The notes beneath the pieces are model-generated. The model made no database searches and was not told the origin of the DNA. It saw only the letters and a program-made list of their open reading frames with translations. From Actibacterium mucosum KCTC 23349 (GTDB lineage: Bacteria > Pseudomonadota > Alphaproteobacteria > Rhodobacterales > Rhodobacteraceae): DNA of 64,000 nt. Where the stretch lies: contig NZ_JFKE01000002.1 of NCBI RefSeq assembly GCF_000647975.1, forward strand, positions 372,001 through 436,000, given 5' to 3'. Both the position numbers and the translations under genes were made by a program. Below are positions 18,120-27,312 of this stretch, piece by piece; position 1 is the stretch's first letter; every line of letters starts with the position of its first letter.

Positions 18120-18398
18120 GGGACGTCTCCAGTTTACGGCGCGTTGCACCGTGGATTGACCTCCCTTTGGGATCATCTAAACGTCAGGCCCGCCGGTGTA
18201 GAGGCTCACGTGCCAAACCTGCACAATGCAGAGGCGAGTGCCGCCGAATTGTGCGGTGGTTTCGCCGAATTGCCCGGTCATTAAGCGGGAAACCGCATAA
18301 ATCTTATCCTGAAACCGTCCCTAATCGCAGCGTTGAGGATGGCTACGTCTTGGGACGTCGGGCCGGCGTGGCCCAATTCCAACCCCAGGAGAGCACCC

Positions 18399-19046
18399 AT
18401 GAATGCAATGAACAGTGAAGCGGCCCAGCTGTGGGAAAACGCTGCACAGCAGATGCCAGGCGAAATTGTCGAGAAGATCAATACCGGAATGCAGCGGATG
18501 ATTGACGGGGAAACGCCGTATTCTCCGCTGGCAGTTGGGCAGACGGCCCCGGCATTCACGTTGAACAATTTCGACGGTACGCCACGCGCGCTGTCCGAAT
18601 ACCTGGCCAAAGGCCCGCTGGTGCTGTTTTTCTTTCGCGGCGATTGGTGCCCGTTCTGCAATATCCAGCTGAAACACTATCAGGACAATCTGGTAGAGTT
18701 CGCAAAATACGGGGCGCAGTTGGTGGCGGTGTCACCGGAAAAACCCGACCATTCGACCGTGATGGCGGAAAAGCACCGCCTGACCTTCGACGTGCTATAC
18801 GACGTTGCCGACGAAGTTGGCGAAGCCTTTGGTGTGACCCTGCGCGTCCCGTCCGAGCATGAAGAGGTTTTGACGCAACTGGGTGTGCCCCTGACCGAAC
18901 GCAATGGCACCGCGAACTGGACACTGCCAGTGCCTGGTGTGTTTGTCATTGGCCAGGACGGCAAGATCGCCAGCACCTTTGTGAACCCGAACTATCGTAT
19001 CCGCGCAGAGCCAGAAGAAATTATCGCGGCATTGGCGACCCTTTAA
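18399..19046 (+). CDS. AhpC/TSA-family peroxiredoxin-like protein
   Basis: A 215-residue thioredoxin-fold protein. RGDWCPFCNIQL places Cys84 and Cys87 in a CxxC like that of the AhpC/TSA-like (peroxiredoxin-like) group rather than the single peroxidatic Cys of classical AhpC. PAFTLNNFDG and the VFVIGQDGKI strand complete the fold. It should reduce peroxides or exchange disulfides in the cytoplasm. ATG 18399 follows AGGAG at seven bases; the longer frame from 18333 lacks this. The divergent 279-base gap upstream (18120-18398) shows no other gene. A strong intrinsic terminator follows the stop. Confidence 0.82.
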   Translation: MNAMNSEAAQLWENAAQQMPGEIVEKINTGMQRMIDGETPYSPLAVGQTAPAFTLNNFDGTPRALSEYLAKGPLVLFFFRGDWCPFCNIQLKHYQDNLVEFAKYGAQLVAVSPEKPDHSTVMAEKHRLTFDVLYDVADEVGEAFGVTLRVPSEHEEVLTQLGVPLTERNGTANWTLPVPGVFVIGQDGKIASTFVNPNYRIRAEPEEIIAALATL

Positions 19047-19126
19047 GCTGAATTGCGGCGCGGCCTGTGGGTTCGCGCCGCATTTTCAGAGTTGATTTGT
19101 GATAATGCTGGCGCTAAGAGGCGCTC

Positions 19127-19150
19127 AAGACGCCGAAAGAGGCGTCTTTT
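19127..19150 (+). terminator. Intrinsic terminator after the peroxiredoxin gene
   Basis: AAGACGCC (19127-19134) pairs perfectly with GGCGTCTT (19141-19148) around a six-base loop, and the descending arm runs into TTTT. It lies 80 bases after the peroxiredoxin stop and 34 bases before the speA start, so speA needs its own promoter or read-through. Confidence 0.75.
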
Positions 19151-19183
19151 CTGTTTCTCGCACAGCATGCAAAGGCCACCTGA

Positions 19184-21085
19184 TTGACGCAGATCATCCC
19201 CTCTCCGGACGAAATCTATGGCATCTCACGCTGGGGGCGCGAGTTGATTGCGGTGACGGACGAGGGCGAGGTGGCGTTGTGTGACCCAGCCAACCCCAAT
19301 ACCGCGCCGATCAGCCTGCCGGGTATTTTGCGCGATCTCGATCAGCGCGGGATTGCCGCGCCGATGGTGCTGCGGGTGCGGTCGTTTCTTGAGGCCGAGA
19401 TTGCCAAGATTAATGACAGCTTTGCACAGGCCATTGCACGCGTTAACTATCGCGCCCCGTATCGCGGTGTGTTCCCGATCAAGGTGAACCAGCAGGCACA
19501 GGTGGTGGACCGCATTGTCGAGTTCGGCCGGGCCTATGACTACGGGTTGGAGGCCGGCTCCAAGCCCGAGTTGGTCATCGCCATGGCGCATCGGCTGTCC
19601 AAGGACGCGTTGATCGTTTGCAATGGTGTAAAGGACGCCGAGTTCATTCGCCTTGCCATCCTGTCACGGCGGCTGGGGGCCAACACGGTGATCGTGCTGG
19701 AAAGCCCGCGCGAAGCGGAAACTGTGATCGAAGTCAGCCGCGAATTGGGGCTTGAGCCGCTACTGGGCGTGCGGGTGAAGCTGACCCATCGCATTGGCGG
19801 CAAGTGGCAGGAAAGCTCGGGCGACCGGTCAACCTTTGGCATGAACTCGGATCAGTTGCTGCGCGTCACCGACCGGCTGCGCGAGGCGGGGTTGCTGCAC
19901 TGCCTGAAGCTGCAGCATTCGCATCTGGGCAGCCAGGTGCCCGATATCCAGGACGTGCGCCGCGCGGTGGACGAGGCGTGCCGCTATTTCACCGCGCTGA
20001 CGGACGAGGGCGCGCCGCTGACCCATCTGGATCTGGGCGGCGGTCTGGGCGTGGATTACACCGGCGAGAAACGGGCGACCGAAAACTCGATCAACTACAC
20101 GGTCAACGAATACTGCCATAACGTGGTCGAAACCGTGGCCTATGCGATGGACGAGGCAGAGTTGGACCACCCCGTGCTGGTTACCGAAAGTGGGCGCGCG
20201 GTGACGGCGACCTCGTCGATGCTGATCTTCGAGGCTTTGGAAAGCACGCTGTACGACGCCCCTGCTGCGCCGCCGCCCGAACCCGACGACCACCACCATG
20301 TGGCCGATCTGGCGGCGGTTGCCGGTTATCTTGTGCCCGAACGGGTGCAGGAATGCTGGAACGACGCGCGGTTTTATCGTGACGAGCTGCGGGCGCTTTT
20401 CCGCCGGGGGGCGGTCGATCTGCGTCAGATGGCGCGGGCCGAACAGATCTATCTGTCGCTCACCGCGCGTATCAAGGCGTTGGTCGCACAGATGGATGAC
20501 CGGGCCGAGCTTGAGGCCGAGTTGCAGCAGGTGGCCGACGTGTATCACTGCAACTTCTCGCTGTTTCAGTCGCTGCCCGATGTCTGGGCCATCGATCAGC
20601 TGCATCCGATTGTGCCGTTGCAAATGCTGAACCAGGCGCCCGATCGTCGGGCGATCCTGTCGGATATCACCTGCGACAGCGACGGCAAGATCGATCAGTT
20701 CATTGTGGCCGAGGGCATCGCGCCATCGCTGCCGGTGCATTCTCTGTCCGAGGATCAGCCCTATTATTTTGGCGTGTTCTTCGTGGGCGCCTATCAGGAA
20801 ACATTGGGCGATCTGCACAACCTCTTTGGCGATACCAACGTGGTGACCATCGACCTGCGCGCCGATGGCGGGTTCGACCTGCTGCACGAGCAGGAGGGCG
20901 ACACGATATCCGAGGTGATGTCTTACGTTGAATACGACCCGGCCGATTGCGTTGCAGCCTTCCGCAAGATGGTCGACGAGGCGATCTCGGACGGGACGGT
21001 AAAGGCCGGGGAACGACGGGCGCTGATGAACGCCTACCGGGACTCGATCAACGGATATACGTATTATGAACGCCACGCGGGCTGA
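19184..21085 (+). CDS. speA: Biosynthetic arginine decarboxylase
   Basis: A 633-residue PLP enzyme of alanine-racemase fold that converts arginine to agmatine, the first step of the polyamine cluster. Lys100 in VFPIKVNQQ is the PLP lysine; HLGSQVPDIQDV and DLGGGLGVDYTG bind the cofactor phosphate, and DITCDSDGK is the C-terminal substrate loop. The start appears to be TTG 19184, the first start after the terminator, with AAAGG upstream; the protein then begins MTQIIPSPDEIYG. The next gene starts 11 bases after the stop. Confidence 0.92.
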   Translation: MTQIIPSPDEIYGISRWGRELIAVTDEGEVALCDPANPNTAPISLPGILRDLDQRGIAAPMVLRVRSFLEAEIAKINDSFAQAIARVNYRAPYRGVFPIKVNQQAQVVDRIVEFGRAYDYGLEAGSKPELVIAMAHRLSKDALIVCNGVKDAEFIRLAILSRRLGANTVIVLESPREAETVIEVSRELGLEPLLGVRVKLTHRIGGKWQESSGDRSTFGMNSDQLLRVTDRLREAGLLHCLKLQHSHLGSQVPDIQDVRRAVDEACRYFTALTDEGAPLTHLDLGGGLGVDYTGEKRATENSINYTVNEYCHNVVETVAYAMDEAELDHPVLVTESGRAVTATSSMLIFEALESTLYDAPAAPPPEPDDHHHVADLAAVAGYLVPERVQECWNDARFYRDELRALFRRGAVDLRQMARAEQIYLSLTARIKALVAQMDDRAELEAELQQVADVYHCNFSLFQSLPDVWAIDQLHPIVPLQMLNQAPDRRAILSDITCDSDGKIDQFIVAEGIAPSLPVHSLSEDQPYYFGVFFVGAYQETLGDLHNLFGDTNVVTIDLRADGGFDLLHEQEGDTISEVMSYVEYDPADCVAAFRKMVDEAISDGTVKAGERRALMNAYRDSINGYTYYERHAG

Positions 21086-21096
21086 GGAGAACGATC

Positions 21097-22308
21097 ATGT
21101 CTAAGGTTTTGGTTGTTGGAGCAGGCGGCGTCAGCCACGCCGCCGTGCACAAAATGGCGATGAATGCCGGAATATTCTCGGACATCACCTTGGCGAGCCG
21201 AACCAAGTCGAAATGTGATGCCATCGCTGCCAGCGTGCTGGAGCGTACCGGCGTGACGATCAAAACCGCGCAGCTGGATGCGATGGATGTGGCGGCCACG
21301 GTGGCTTTGATCCGGGAAACCGGTGCCGAATTGCTGGTGAACCTGGCGTTGCCGTATCAGGATTTGAAGCTGATGGATGCCTGTCTTGAGGCAGGGTGCC
21401 ACTACCTGGACACCGCGAATTACGAGCCCGAGGACGAGGCCAAGTTCGAATACCATTGGCAATGGGCTTACCAGGAACGGTTCAAGGCCGCAGGGCTGAC
21501 GGCGATTTTGGGCTCGGGGTTTGATCCCGGCGTGACCAGCGTGTTTGCAACCTGGCTGAGGAAACACAAGCTGGCCTCGATCCGGCAGATCGACATTCTG
21601 GACGCCAATGGCGGGTCAAACGATCAGGCCTTTGCGACCAATTTCAACCCCGAGATCAACCTGCGCGAAGTGCTGCAGGAGGCGCGGCACTGGGAAGGTG
21701 GCGACTGGCAGGTTACGCCCGCGATGACGCATAAGGTGGCATTTGACTTCCCCGGTATCGGCGAACGCAACATGTACCTGATGTATCACGAGGAGCTGGA
21801 AAGCCTGAGCACCCATTTCCCCGAGATCGAACGGGCGCGGTTCTGGATGACCTTTGGCGATGCCTATATCATGCATGCCAAGGTGCTGGAGAATGTCGGC
21901 ATGACCCGGATTTATCCGGTGATGCATGACGGGCACGAGATCATTCCGATCCAGTTCCTGAAAACGCTGCTGCCCGATCCCGGCGGTCTGGGGCAGGAAA
22001 CCACGGGCAAGGCCTGTATCGGCGATATCGTGACCGGGCAGGCGCAGGATGGCGCGGGCGAGAAGACCTTTCATATCTACAATATCTGCGATCACGCAGA
22101 GTGTTTTGCCGAAGTTGGTTCGCAAGCCGTGAGCTATACCACCGGTGTCCCCGCAATGATTGGTGCCGCGCAGGTGCTGAAGGGCAATTGGGTGGCGCCG
22201 GGGGTATGGAACATGGAACAGTTGGACCCCGATGACTTCATGGACATGCTGAATAGCCAGGGGCTGCCGTGGCAGGTGCACGAACTTGACGGGCCGGTGG
22301 CATTCTGA
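21097..22308 (+). CDS. Carboxynorspermidine/carboxyspermidine dehydrogenase
   Basis: A 403-residue enzyme of the saccharopine dehydrogenase family (Lys1-like), with the N-terminal NAD(P)-binding VLVVGAGGVSHAAVHK. It condenses putrescine (or diaminopropane) with aspartate semialdehyde and reduces the imine to the carboxy-polyamine. Its place between speA and the carboxynorspermidine decarboxylase gene, with agmatinase at the end, makes this reading much better than saccharopine dehydrogenase. Because putrescine is the local precursor, the product is more likely carboxyspermidine than carboxynorspermidine. A GAGGAGA ribosome site precedes ATG 21097. Confidence 0.86.
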   Translation: MSKVLVVGAGGVSHAAVHKMAMNAGIFSDITLASRTKSKCDAIAASVLERTGVTIKTAQLDAMDVAATVALIRETGAELLVNLALPYQDLKLMDACLEAGCHYLDTANYEPEDEAKFEYHWQWAYQERFKAAGLTAILGSGFDPGVTSVFATWLRKHKLASIRQIDILDANGGSNDQAFATNFNPEINLREVLQEARHWEGGDWQVTPAMTHKVAFDFPGIGERNMYLMYHEELESLSTHFPEIERARFWMTFGDAYIMHAKVLENVGMTRIYPVMHDGHEIIPIQFLKTLLPDPGGLGQETTGKACIGDIVTGQAQDGAGEKTFHIYNICDHAECFAEVGSQAVSYTTGVPAMIGAAQVLKGNWVAPGVWNMEQLDPDDFMDMLNSQGLPWQVHELDGPVAF

Positions 22309-22387
22309 TGGCCGAGCCGTCTGCCGTCGTCCCACCCGCCCACCCCCGCCGGCAGCCGGCCCTTGGCGAACAGCTGGGACCGGCGCG

Positions 22388-23548
22388 ATGATGGAGACAC
22401 AGGCCGGGGACGCTGGTGCGTTTCGGCAGTTCGACTTGTCACGCGTGCCCAGCCCCTGTTTCGTGGTGGACGAGGTGGCGGTGGAACGCAATCTCGCCGT
22501 ATTGGCGCAGGTTGGGGCGGCCTCGGGTGCGCATGTGTTGGCAGCACTGAAAGCGTTTTCAATGTTTGAACTGGCGCCTTTGGTGGGGCGCTATCTGGGC
22601 GGCACATGTGCCAGTGGCCTGTTCGAAGCGCGGTTGGGGCGCACGGCTTATGGTGGTGAGGTTGCCACGTTTAGCGCCGGTTACAAGGCGAGCGAAATGG
22701 CGGAAATCGTGCGCCTGAGCGATCATGTGATCTTCAATTCGCCGTCTCAGTTGGCACGGTTCGGCGATGAAGTGCGTGCAGCGCGAAAGTCGGTGGGCTT
22801 GCGCATAAACCCGGGCCACTCGGAGGGCGAGGTGGCCAAGTACGATCCTTGTGCCCCTTGTTCGCGACTTGGCACGCCGGTGGATCAGTTGAACGACGCG
22901 GTCATGGCACAGGTGGACGGCCTGCATATGCACACGTTGTGCGAGCAGGGCTTTGCACCGCTGCAGCGCACGTGGGATGCGGTTGCACCGCAATTGGCCC
23001 CTTGGATGAAGGGGCTGAAATGGCTGAATTTCGGGGGCGGGCATCACATTACGCGGGCCGATTATGATCGCGAGGGGCTGATTGCGTTCCTGCGGGCCGT
23101 GCGCGCCGCTTTCGGGGTTGAGGTTTATCTGGAACCCGGCGAGGCAGTGGCGTTGGACGCGGGTATTCTGGTGGGCGAGGTTCTGGATCTGCCGCATAAC
23201 GGGGTTGATCTGGCAATTACGGACATTTCGGCGACCTGCCACATGCCCGACGTGATCGAGGCCCCTTATCGCCCGGCTATGCTGGGCGAGGTGTCAGACG
23301 GGCACAGGTATCGGTTGGGCGGGCCATCCTGCCTGGCCGGGGATGTGATCGGGGATTATCATTGGTCACAACCCCTGCAGATCGGTCAGCGTTTCGCCTT
23401 CCTTGACCAGGCACATTATTCGATGGTGAAAACCAATACCTTCAACGGCGTTCCGCTGCCCTCGATCGTGTTGTGGAACAGCAAGACCGACGCGCTGCGG
23501 ATCATTCGTGAATTTGGCTATGACGACTTTAAGGATCGCCTGTCATGA
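22388..23548 (+). CDS. nspC: Carboxynorspermidine/carboxyspermidine decarboxylase
   Basis: A 386-residue PLP decarboxylase of the alanine-racemase-fold group. VLAALKAFS has the PLP lysine (Lys55), LRINPGHS and FGGGHHIT line the cofactor site and HTLCEQG carries a catalytic-site His. It removes the carboxyl group to give spermidine (or norspermidine). I start at ATG 22388, directly before the conserved segment; the open frame continues upstream to 22286 but that part is Pro-rich and low in information. The end overlaps speB by four bases. Confidence 0.87.
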   Translation: MMETQAGDAGAFRQFDLSRVPSPCFVVDEVAVERNLAVLAQVGAASGAHVLAALKAFSMFELAPLVGRYLGGTCASGLFEARLGRTAYGGEVATFSAGYKASEMAEIVRLSDHVIFNSPSQLARFGDEVRAARKSVGLRINPGHSEGEVAKYDPCAPCSRLGTPVDQLNDAVMAQVDGLHMHTLCEQGFAPLQRTWDAVAPQLAPWMKGLKWLNFGGGHHITRADYDREGLIAFLRAVRAAFGVEVYLEPGEAVALDAGILVGEVLDLPHNGVDLAITDISATCHMPDVIEAPYRPAMLGEVSDGHRYRLGGPSCLAGDVIGDYHWSQPLQIGQRFAFLDQAHYSMVKTNTFNGVPLPSIVLWNSKTDALRIIREFGYDDFKDRLS

Positions 23549-24393
23549 GCGTCTTTTTGGACAGCGAGCTGACCGAGAGTGAACGCGGTTCAGGTGGCCT
23601 GTTCCGCGTTATCCCCGTGCCGCTTGAACGCACCGTATCCTATGGAGCGGGAACGGCAAAAGGGCCGGGGGCGATCATTGCAGCATCGGATGAGCTGGAG
23701 CGGTTATGTGTCGGCGTTGAACCTTGCGCAAGTGGCATCGTGACCGAGGCCGCAGTAGATTGCACAGGGCCTTTGCCAGAGGTCATGGAGCGGATCGCGG
23801 CTCGGACAGGTGCGGCCGTTCGGGACGGCAAGATACCTGTAACACTGGGTGGTGAACACGCGTTGAGTTATGGCGCAGTGATGGGGGTGTCCAGGGCGCT
23901 GGGTGCGCCGGTTGGTGTGGTGCAGATCGACGCCCACGCGGATTTGCGGGTCGCCTATCAGGGTGAAATACACAGCCATGCGTCGGTCATGCATCTGCTC
24001 ACAAAAGAGGGCGTAAAACTGGCGCAGTTTGGCGTGCGCGCCCTGTGCCAGCAAGAGGTTGATAGCCGTGCCGTGAACGGTGTTTTTCACGTGGATGCCG
24101 AAGAGCTGGTGACCCGCGATCGGTTTGCAGTCGACTTGCCGGATGACTTTCCCGAACTGGTTTATGTCAGTTTCGACGTTGACGGGCTGGACCCGTCCAT
24201 CATGCCTGCGACAGGTACGCCTGTTCCGGGTGGACTGAGCTACTACCAAGTGCTGCATTTGGTTGAGCATGCGCTGAAAGGTCGAAAATGTGTGGGGATT
24301 GACGTGGTTGAACTGGCCCCAGATGGGAATGCCGCATGGGACTTCACCGCGGCGCAGATCACTTACCGTCTGATGGCTGCGGCCCTACTTTAA
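23545..24393 (+). CDS. speB: Agmatinase
   Basis: A 282-residue ureohydrolase that splits agmatine into putrescine and urea, joining SpeA to the spermidine-forming pair. The binuclear manganese site is visible as GGEHALSYG, QIDAHADLR and SFDVDGLDPS. The start overlaps nspC (ATGA). The stop overlaps the stop of the convergent formylglycine-enzyme gene by four bases, so this is the exact border between the polyamine cluster and the sulfur region. Confidence 0.9.
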   Translation: MSVFLDSELTESERGSGGLFRVIPVPLERTVSYGAGTAKGPGAIIAASDELERLCVGVEPCASGIVTEAAVDCTGPLPEVMERIAARTGAAVRDGKIPVTLGGEHALSYGAVMGVSRALGAPVGVVQIDAHADLRVAYQGEIHSHASVMHLLTKEGVKLAQFGVRALCQQEVDSRAVNGVFHVDAEELVTRDRFAVDLPDDFPELVYVSFDVDGLDPSIMPATGTPVPGGLSYYQVLHLVEHALKGRKCVGIDVVELAPDGNAAWDFTAAQITYRLMAAALL

Positions 24394-25334
24394 TCGCGCC
24401 AAATTACGCGGAAGCCATGGTGGGTGGTGGCACTGTCAGGAGAGGTGCCTGACCGCGCGGCGATGCGGTACCGATAGCAGTAGGATTTGTGGCAAAGGAA
24501 CGAACCGCCTTTGGACAGTTTATAGCCTTTCATTCCGTCCAGCCGTTGCCGAACTTTCTTTTTGAGTGACTTGATACGGTACGGATCGGCCGTCCATTCC
24601 CACACATTGCCAACGAGGTTGTACAGGCCAAAGCCGTTAGGTTCAAAAGACCGTGCTGGAGCGGTGGTATAGAACCCATCCTGAACTGTGTTCACCTCTG
24701 GGAAACGACCCTGCCAGATGTTGCAGGGCAGATAGTTGGTGTCGTTCGGCTCGTCATTGCCCCAAGGGAAGCGCACGTCGCCAAGGCCACCGCGTGCGGC
24801 ATGCTCCCATTCTGCTTCGGTCGGCAAGGCGCCACCGACCCATGCGGCGTAAGCACGCGCGTCATTCCACGAGACCTGAACGACGGGGTGATCGGGATGC
24901 CAGGCTGCGTCCGCCGTTCCCGGGCCGTTCACGTCGCGCCAGTTGGCACCATCGACGCGGCGCCACCACTGAACTTCGGCAACGGCTTGTGTCGGGCCAA
25001 CATTTTCCGGCACTTGCGCCCAAAAGACGAACGACCATCCAATGCGCTCGGCCTCGGTCATATATCCGGTGGCTTCGACAAATTCGGCAAATTGTGCGTT
25101 GGAGACCGCTGTTGCCCCCATGCGGAAAGGTTTTACCTTTTGCCGCCGGATCGGGTCTTCGCCGTCGTCGGGGATTTCAGGTGCGGCCGTGCCCACTAAC
25201 GCGGTGCCACCGGGAATGGCGACGGCGTCGGCGTCCGGTCGTTTCGGGTTTTGCACCAAGCGCTCCGCTGCAACGGTACGCGATTTGCCACCAGATGGCG
25301 GGCAACAGGTGGCAGGTTTGTCAGGATCGTTCAT
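24390..25334 (-). CDS. Formylglycine-generating enzyme family protein
   Basis: A 314-residue SUMF1/FGE-fold protein. The two copper-binding active-site cysteines are present in CHKSYCYRYR (Cys281, Cys286), the exact signature of aerobic formylglycine-generating enzymes that convert a Cys in type I sulfatases to formylglycine. LPTEAEWEHAARGG and NVWEWTADPY are fold landmarks. An N-terminal CCPPSGG patch is also typical of the family. It starts 51 bases after soxT on the same strand, so it may be read with soxS-soxR-soxT. No sulfatase is in this window; the target must lie elsewhere. Confidence 0.85.
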   Translation of the reverse strand: MNDPDKPATCCPPSGGKSRTVAAERLVQNPKRPDADAVAIPGGTALVGTAAPEIPDDGEDPIRRQKVKPFRMGATAVSNAQFAEFVEATGYMTEAERIGWSFVFWAQVPENVGPTQAVAEVQWWRRVDGANWRDVNGPGTADAAWHPDHPVVQVSWNDARAYAAWVGGALPTEAEWEHAARGGLGDVRFPWGNDEPNDTNYLPCNIWQGRFPEVNTVQDGFYTTAPARSFEPNGFGLYNLVGNVWEWTADPYRIKSLKKKVRQRLDGMKGYKLSKGGSFLCHKSYCYRYRIAARSGTSPDSATTHHGFRVIWRD

Positions 25335-25385
25335 GTGAAGGTTTTGGCGTGACGGCCCGGGATTGTCCAGCCGGGCCGGGACACC

Positions 25386-26438
25386 TTATTCCGCGGGTGC
25401 CAGACCCATGATGAGTTGACGCAAACCAATTGCCGCGCCGATGAAAATCGCCACGAAGGCCACAGGGGCACTGAATGCGAGGACCGAAAAGGCCGAGATC
25501 CCCTGACCAACGCTGCAGCCAACGGCAAGAATGGCACCGGGGCCCATAATGGCAGCACCAAAGATTTGTCGGCGTAACTCGCGCGGGTCTTCGCAGGCCT
25601 CCCAACGGAAGTGACCCTTGGAATACGAGCCAAGTGCCGCGCCGATCACAACGCCAAGGACCGAGCCCACGCTGAAAGACAGTGCGTTGCCGGACGCAGT
25701 CATAGTGTAGAAAATCGTGTCACCGATCGGGGCCGCGAAGGTATGGGTTTCGATGGGCTCTGCCTCGAACCCGGTCATGGCCACCCAATAGGTGCCAACC
25801 CACCCGGACACCACCGCCAAGCCAACGACACATCCCCAAAATATCTGACCATAAGACCGGCGCATCTCGGATTTGCTTAACGCGACAATCAGCAGGGCAC
25901 CGCCCGCCAGCAGTCCCGTGACAAGGGGCGTTACGCCAAGGTTGGCGAACAACTGGCTGAACCCTTGTGGGCTCGACGCGTTTTCTTCCACCGGGAACAA
26001 CCAGACGCGGGCATGTGCAAGCGGCCCGGACATCACGAAATATGCCGACAGACCCATGACAAGAACGATCACAAAGGATCTCAGATCCCCGCCGCCCAAC
26101 CGCGCAAGGGCGCCGTATCCGCAATTGCCGCTGAGCGCCATGCCATAGCCAAACATTAAACCGCCGACGACAGTGCCGATGGGGTTCCAAACTCGATCCA
26201 GGTATGCGGTGGCGGCGACATCAAACTGATCAAAGGTCATCGCGATATGGGTGCCAATGATCGCAACCCCAATGGCGATGGCCCACATGCGCAGACGCCG
26301 GTCGTCGGCGCCGTATAACGTGTCTTCGATGGCACCCAGTGTGCAGAAACGGCCAACACGCGCCGCCAGCCCAAGGGCGATGCCGCCAAGCAAACCGATA
26401 AGCGCCGTGGTGTTTGCCTCTCCAAGCAATTCCAGCAT
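25386..26438 (-). CDS. soxT: YeeE/YedE-family permease, likely thiosulfate/sulfur importer
   Basis: A 350-residue membrane protein with about nine to ten helices of the YeeE/YedE (DUF395) family. Paired family loops with conserved cysteines are visible: GLAARVGRFCTLGA, MALSGNCGYGALAR and AVGCSVGQGIS. Family members import thiosulfate or sulfane sulfur, and several sox clusters name this gene soxT. It lies 38 bases after soxR on the same strand. Two other Cys-bearing loops (EACEDP, CVVGLAV) are less conserved. The substrate is inferred from family and context. Confidence 0.8.
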   Translation of the reverse strand: MLELLGEANTTALIGLLGGIALGLAARVGRFCTLGAIEDTLYGADDRRLRMWAIAIGVAIIGTHIAMTFDQFDVAATAYLDRVWNPIGTVVGGLMFGYGMALSGNCGYGALARLGGGDLRSFVIVLVMGLSAYFVMSGPLAHARVWLFPVEENASSPQGFSQLFANLGVTPLVTGLLAGGALLIVALSKSEMRRSYGQIFWGCVVGLAVVSGWVGTYWVAMTGFEAEPIETHTFAAPIGDTIFYTMTASGNALSFSVGSVLGVVIGAALGSYSKGHFRWEACEDPRELRRQIFGAAIMGPGAILAVGCSVGQGISAFSVLAFSAPVAFVAIFIGAAIGLRQLIMGLAPAE

Positions 26439-26476
26439 TTGTTTCCTCCCGGACCAAACGCTGGTTTAGCGCCCGG

Positions 26477-26860
26477 TCAGTCTTGCCTGCAGAACAGGTC
26501 GTAGACCACTTCCATGATTTGCGTCGGCCGGTCGTCTGTCAAGCTGTAGAAAATCGCCTTGCCTTCGCGGCGCGGCGTCACCAGCCCTTCAAGGCGCAGT
26601 CGCGTCAGCTGTTGCGAGACCGCGGCCTGACGCGCCGACAACAGTTCCTCGAGCTCGGTAACCGATTTCTCGCCCGACGCGAGGTGACACAGGATCATCA
26701 GGCGTCCCTCGTGGCTGATCGCCTTGAGGAAGTTTGACGCCCGCTGCGCGTTCTGCGCCATACGTTCCTTGTCTTCCTCGCACATGTTCTTGTCGAACAC
26801 CGGCAAACGCGAGGGCGTGTCGCTGGATTGGTTAATTTCTGTCGTCATATCTTGTGTCAT
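26477..26860 (-). CDS. soxR: ArsR-family repressor of sox genes
   Basis: A 127-residue winged-helix regulator. Residues ~37-110 form the ArsR domain, with the recognition helix near ARQAAVSQQLTRLRLEGL. Cys58 (MILCHLASG) and Cys124 (LFCRQD) sit where SqrR/BigR/SoxR regulators carry the pair that senses persulfide, and Cys27 lies in the N-terminal arm. It should repress until reactive sulfur species oxidise the cysteines. It is next to soxS and opposite soxV, with operator-like palindromes in the divergent region and before soxX. Confidence 0.88.
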   Translation of the reverse strand: MTQDMTTEINQSSDTPSRLPVFDKNMCEEDKERMAQNAQRASNFLKAISHEGRLMILCHLASGEKSVTELEELLSARQAAVSQQLTRLRLEGLVTPRREGKAIFYSLTDDRPTQIMEVVYDLFCRQD

Positions 26861-26866
26861 AGCGGT

Positions 26867-27229
26867 TCAGCTTGCTTGTTCCAAGGCGATACCGGCACGT
26901 TCAAACATCATGGTCAAAAGGCCCCAAAAGAAATCTTCGCCCGGATAACCTTCGATCCGATCGATTTCCCTGCCGTTTTCGATAAGGATGAATGTTGGGG
27001 TGAAGCGGACTTTCTGAGCGAACTCGACGTCGGGCGTTTCGCCACGCAAATCATAGCGTTGCAATGGCGCGGCCTGGCCTTCGGGGGTCTTGGGGTAGAT
27101 ATGCGCAATCTCGGCGTCCCAGCGACCGCACCAATAGCAACCGTCCTCCTCGGCCATTAACAGGACCGGATCAGCAGAGGCCGGCAGGGCAAGAAACCCA
27201 ACTGTGGCAATTGCCAGCACCTTCAACAT
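26867..27229 (-). CDS. soxS: Periplasmic thioredoxin-like SoxS
   Basis: A 120-residue protein with an N-terminal signal peptide (cleavage near ALPASAD, residue ~20) and a thioredoxin-type CYWC (31-34). The cis-proline region reads VRFTPTFIL. SoxS keeps the carrier cysteine of SoxY in its active reduced state in the periplasm. It is first in the soxS-soxR-soxT order and ends six bases before soxR begins. Its start faces soxV across an 83-base shared promoter. Confidence 0.86.
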   Translation of the reverse strand: MLKVLAIATVGFLALPASADPVLLMAEEDGCYWCGRWDAEIAHIYPKTPEGQAAPLQRYDLRGETPDVEFAQKVRFTPTFILIENGREIDRIEGYPGEDFFWGLLTMMFERAGIALEQAS

Positions 27230-27268
27230 CCGTGTGGCCCTTTCATTGACGCGTCTTAACTTCTTATC

Positions 27269-27288
27269 ATAATCTAATTTGTGAATAA
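27269..27288. promoter_or_regulatory. Candidate SoxR operator between soxS and soxV
   Basis: ATAATC-TAATTTGT-GAATAA is a near match (AATC-N8-GAAT) to the ATTC-N8-GAAT pattern known for SqrR-type regulators. It sits in the 83-base gap shared by the divergent soxS and soxV starts. One half-site base deviates. Confidence 0.45.
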
Positions 27289-27312
27289 CTCAAGGTGAGG
27301 CGCTTCACGAAC

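Noticed and set aside
19184-19197. TTGACGCAGATCAT at the speA start as an FNR box
   Set aside because: It has two mismatches to TTGAT-N4-ATCAA and overlaps the start codon.
19829-21076. 415-codon minus-strand frame over speA
   Set aside because: Antisense to arginine decarboxylase, His/Arg-rich, no family resemblance.
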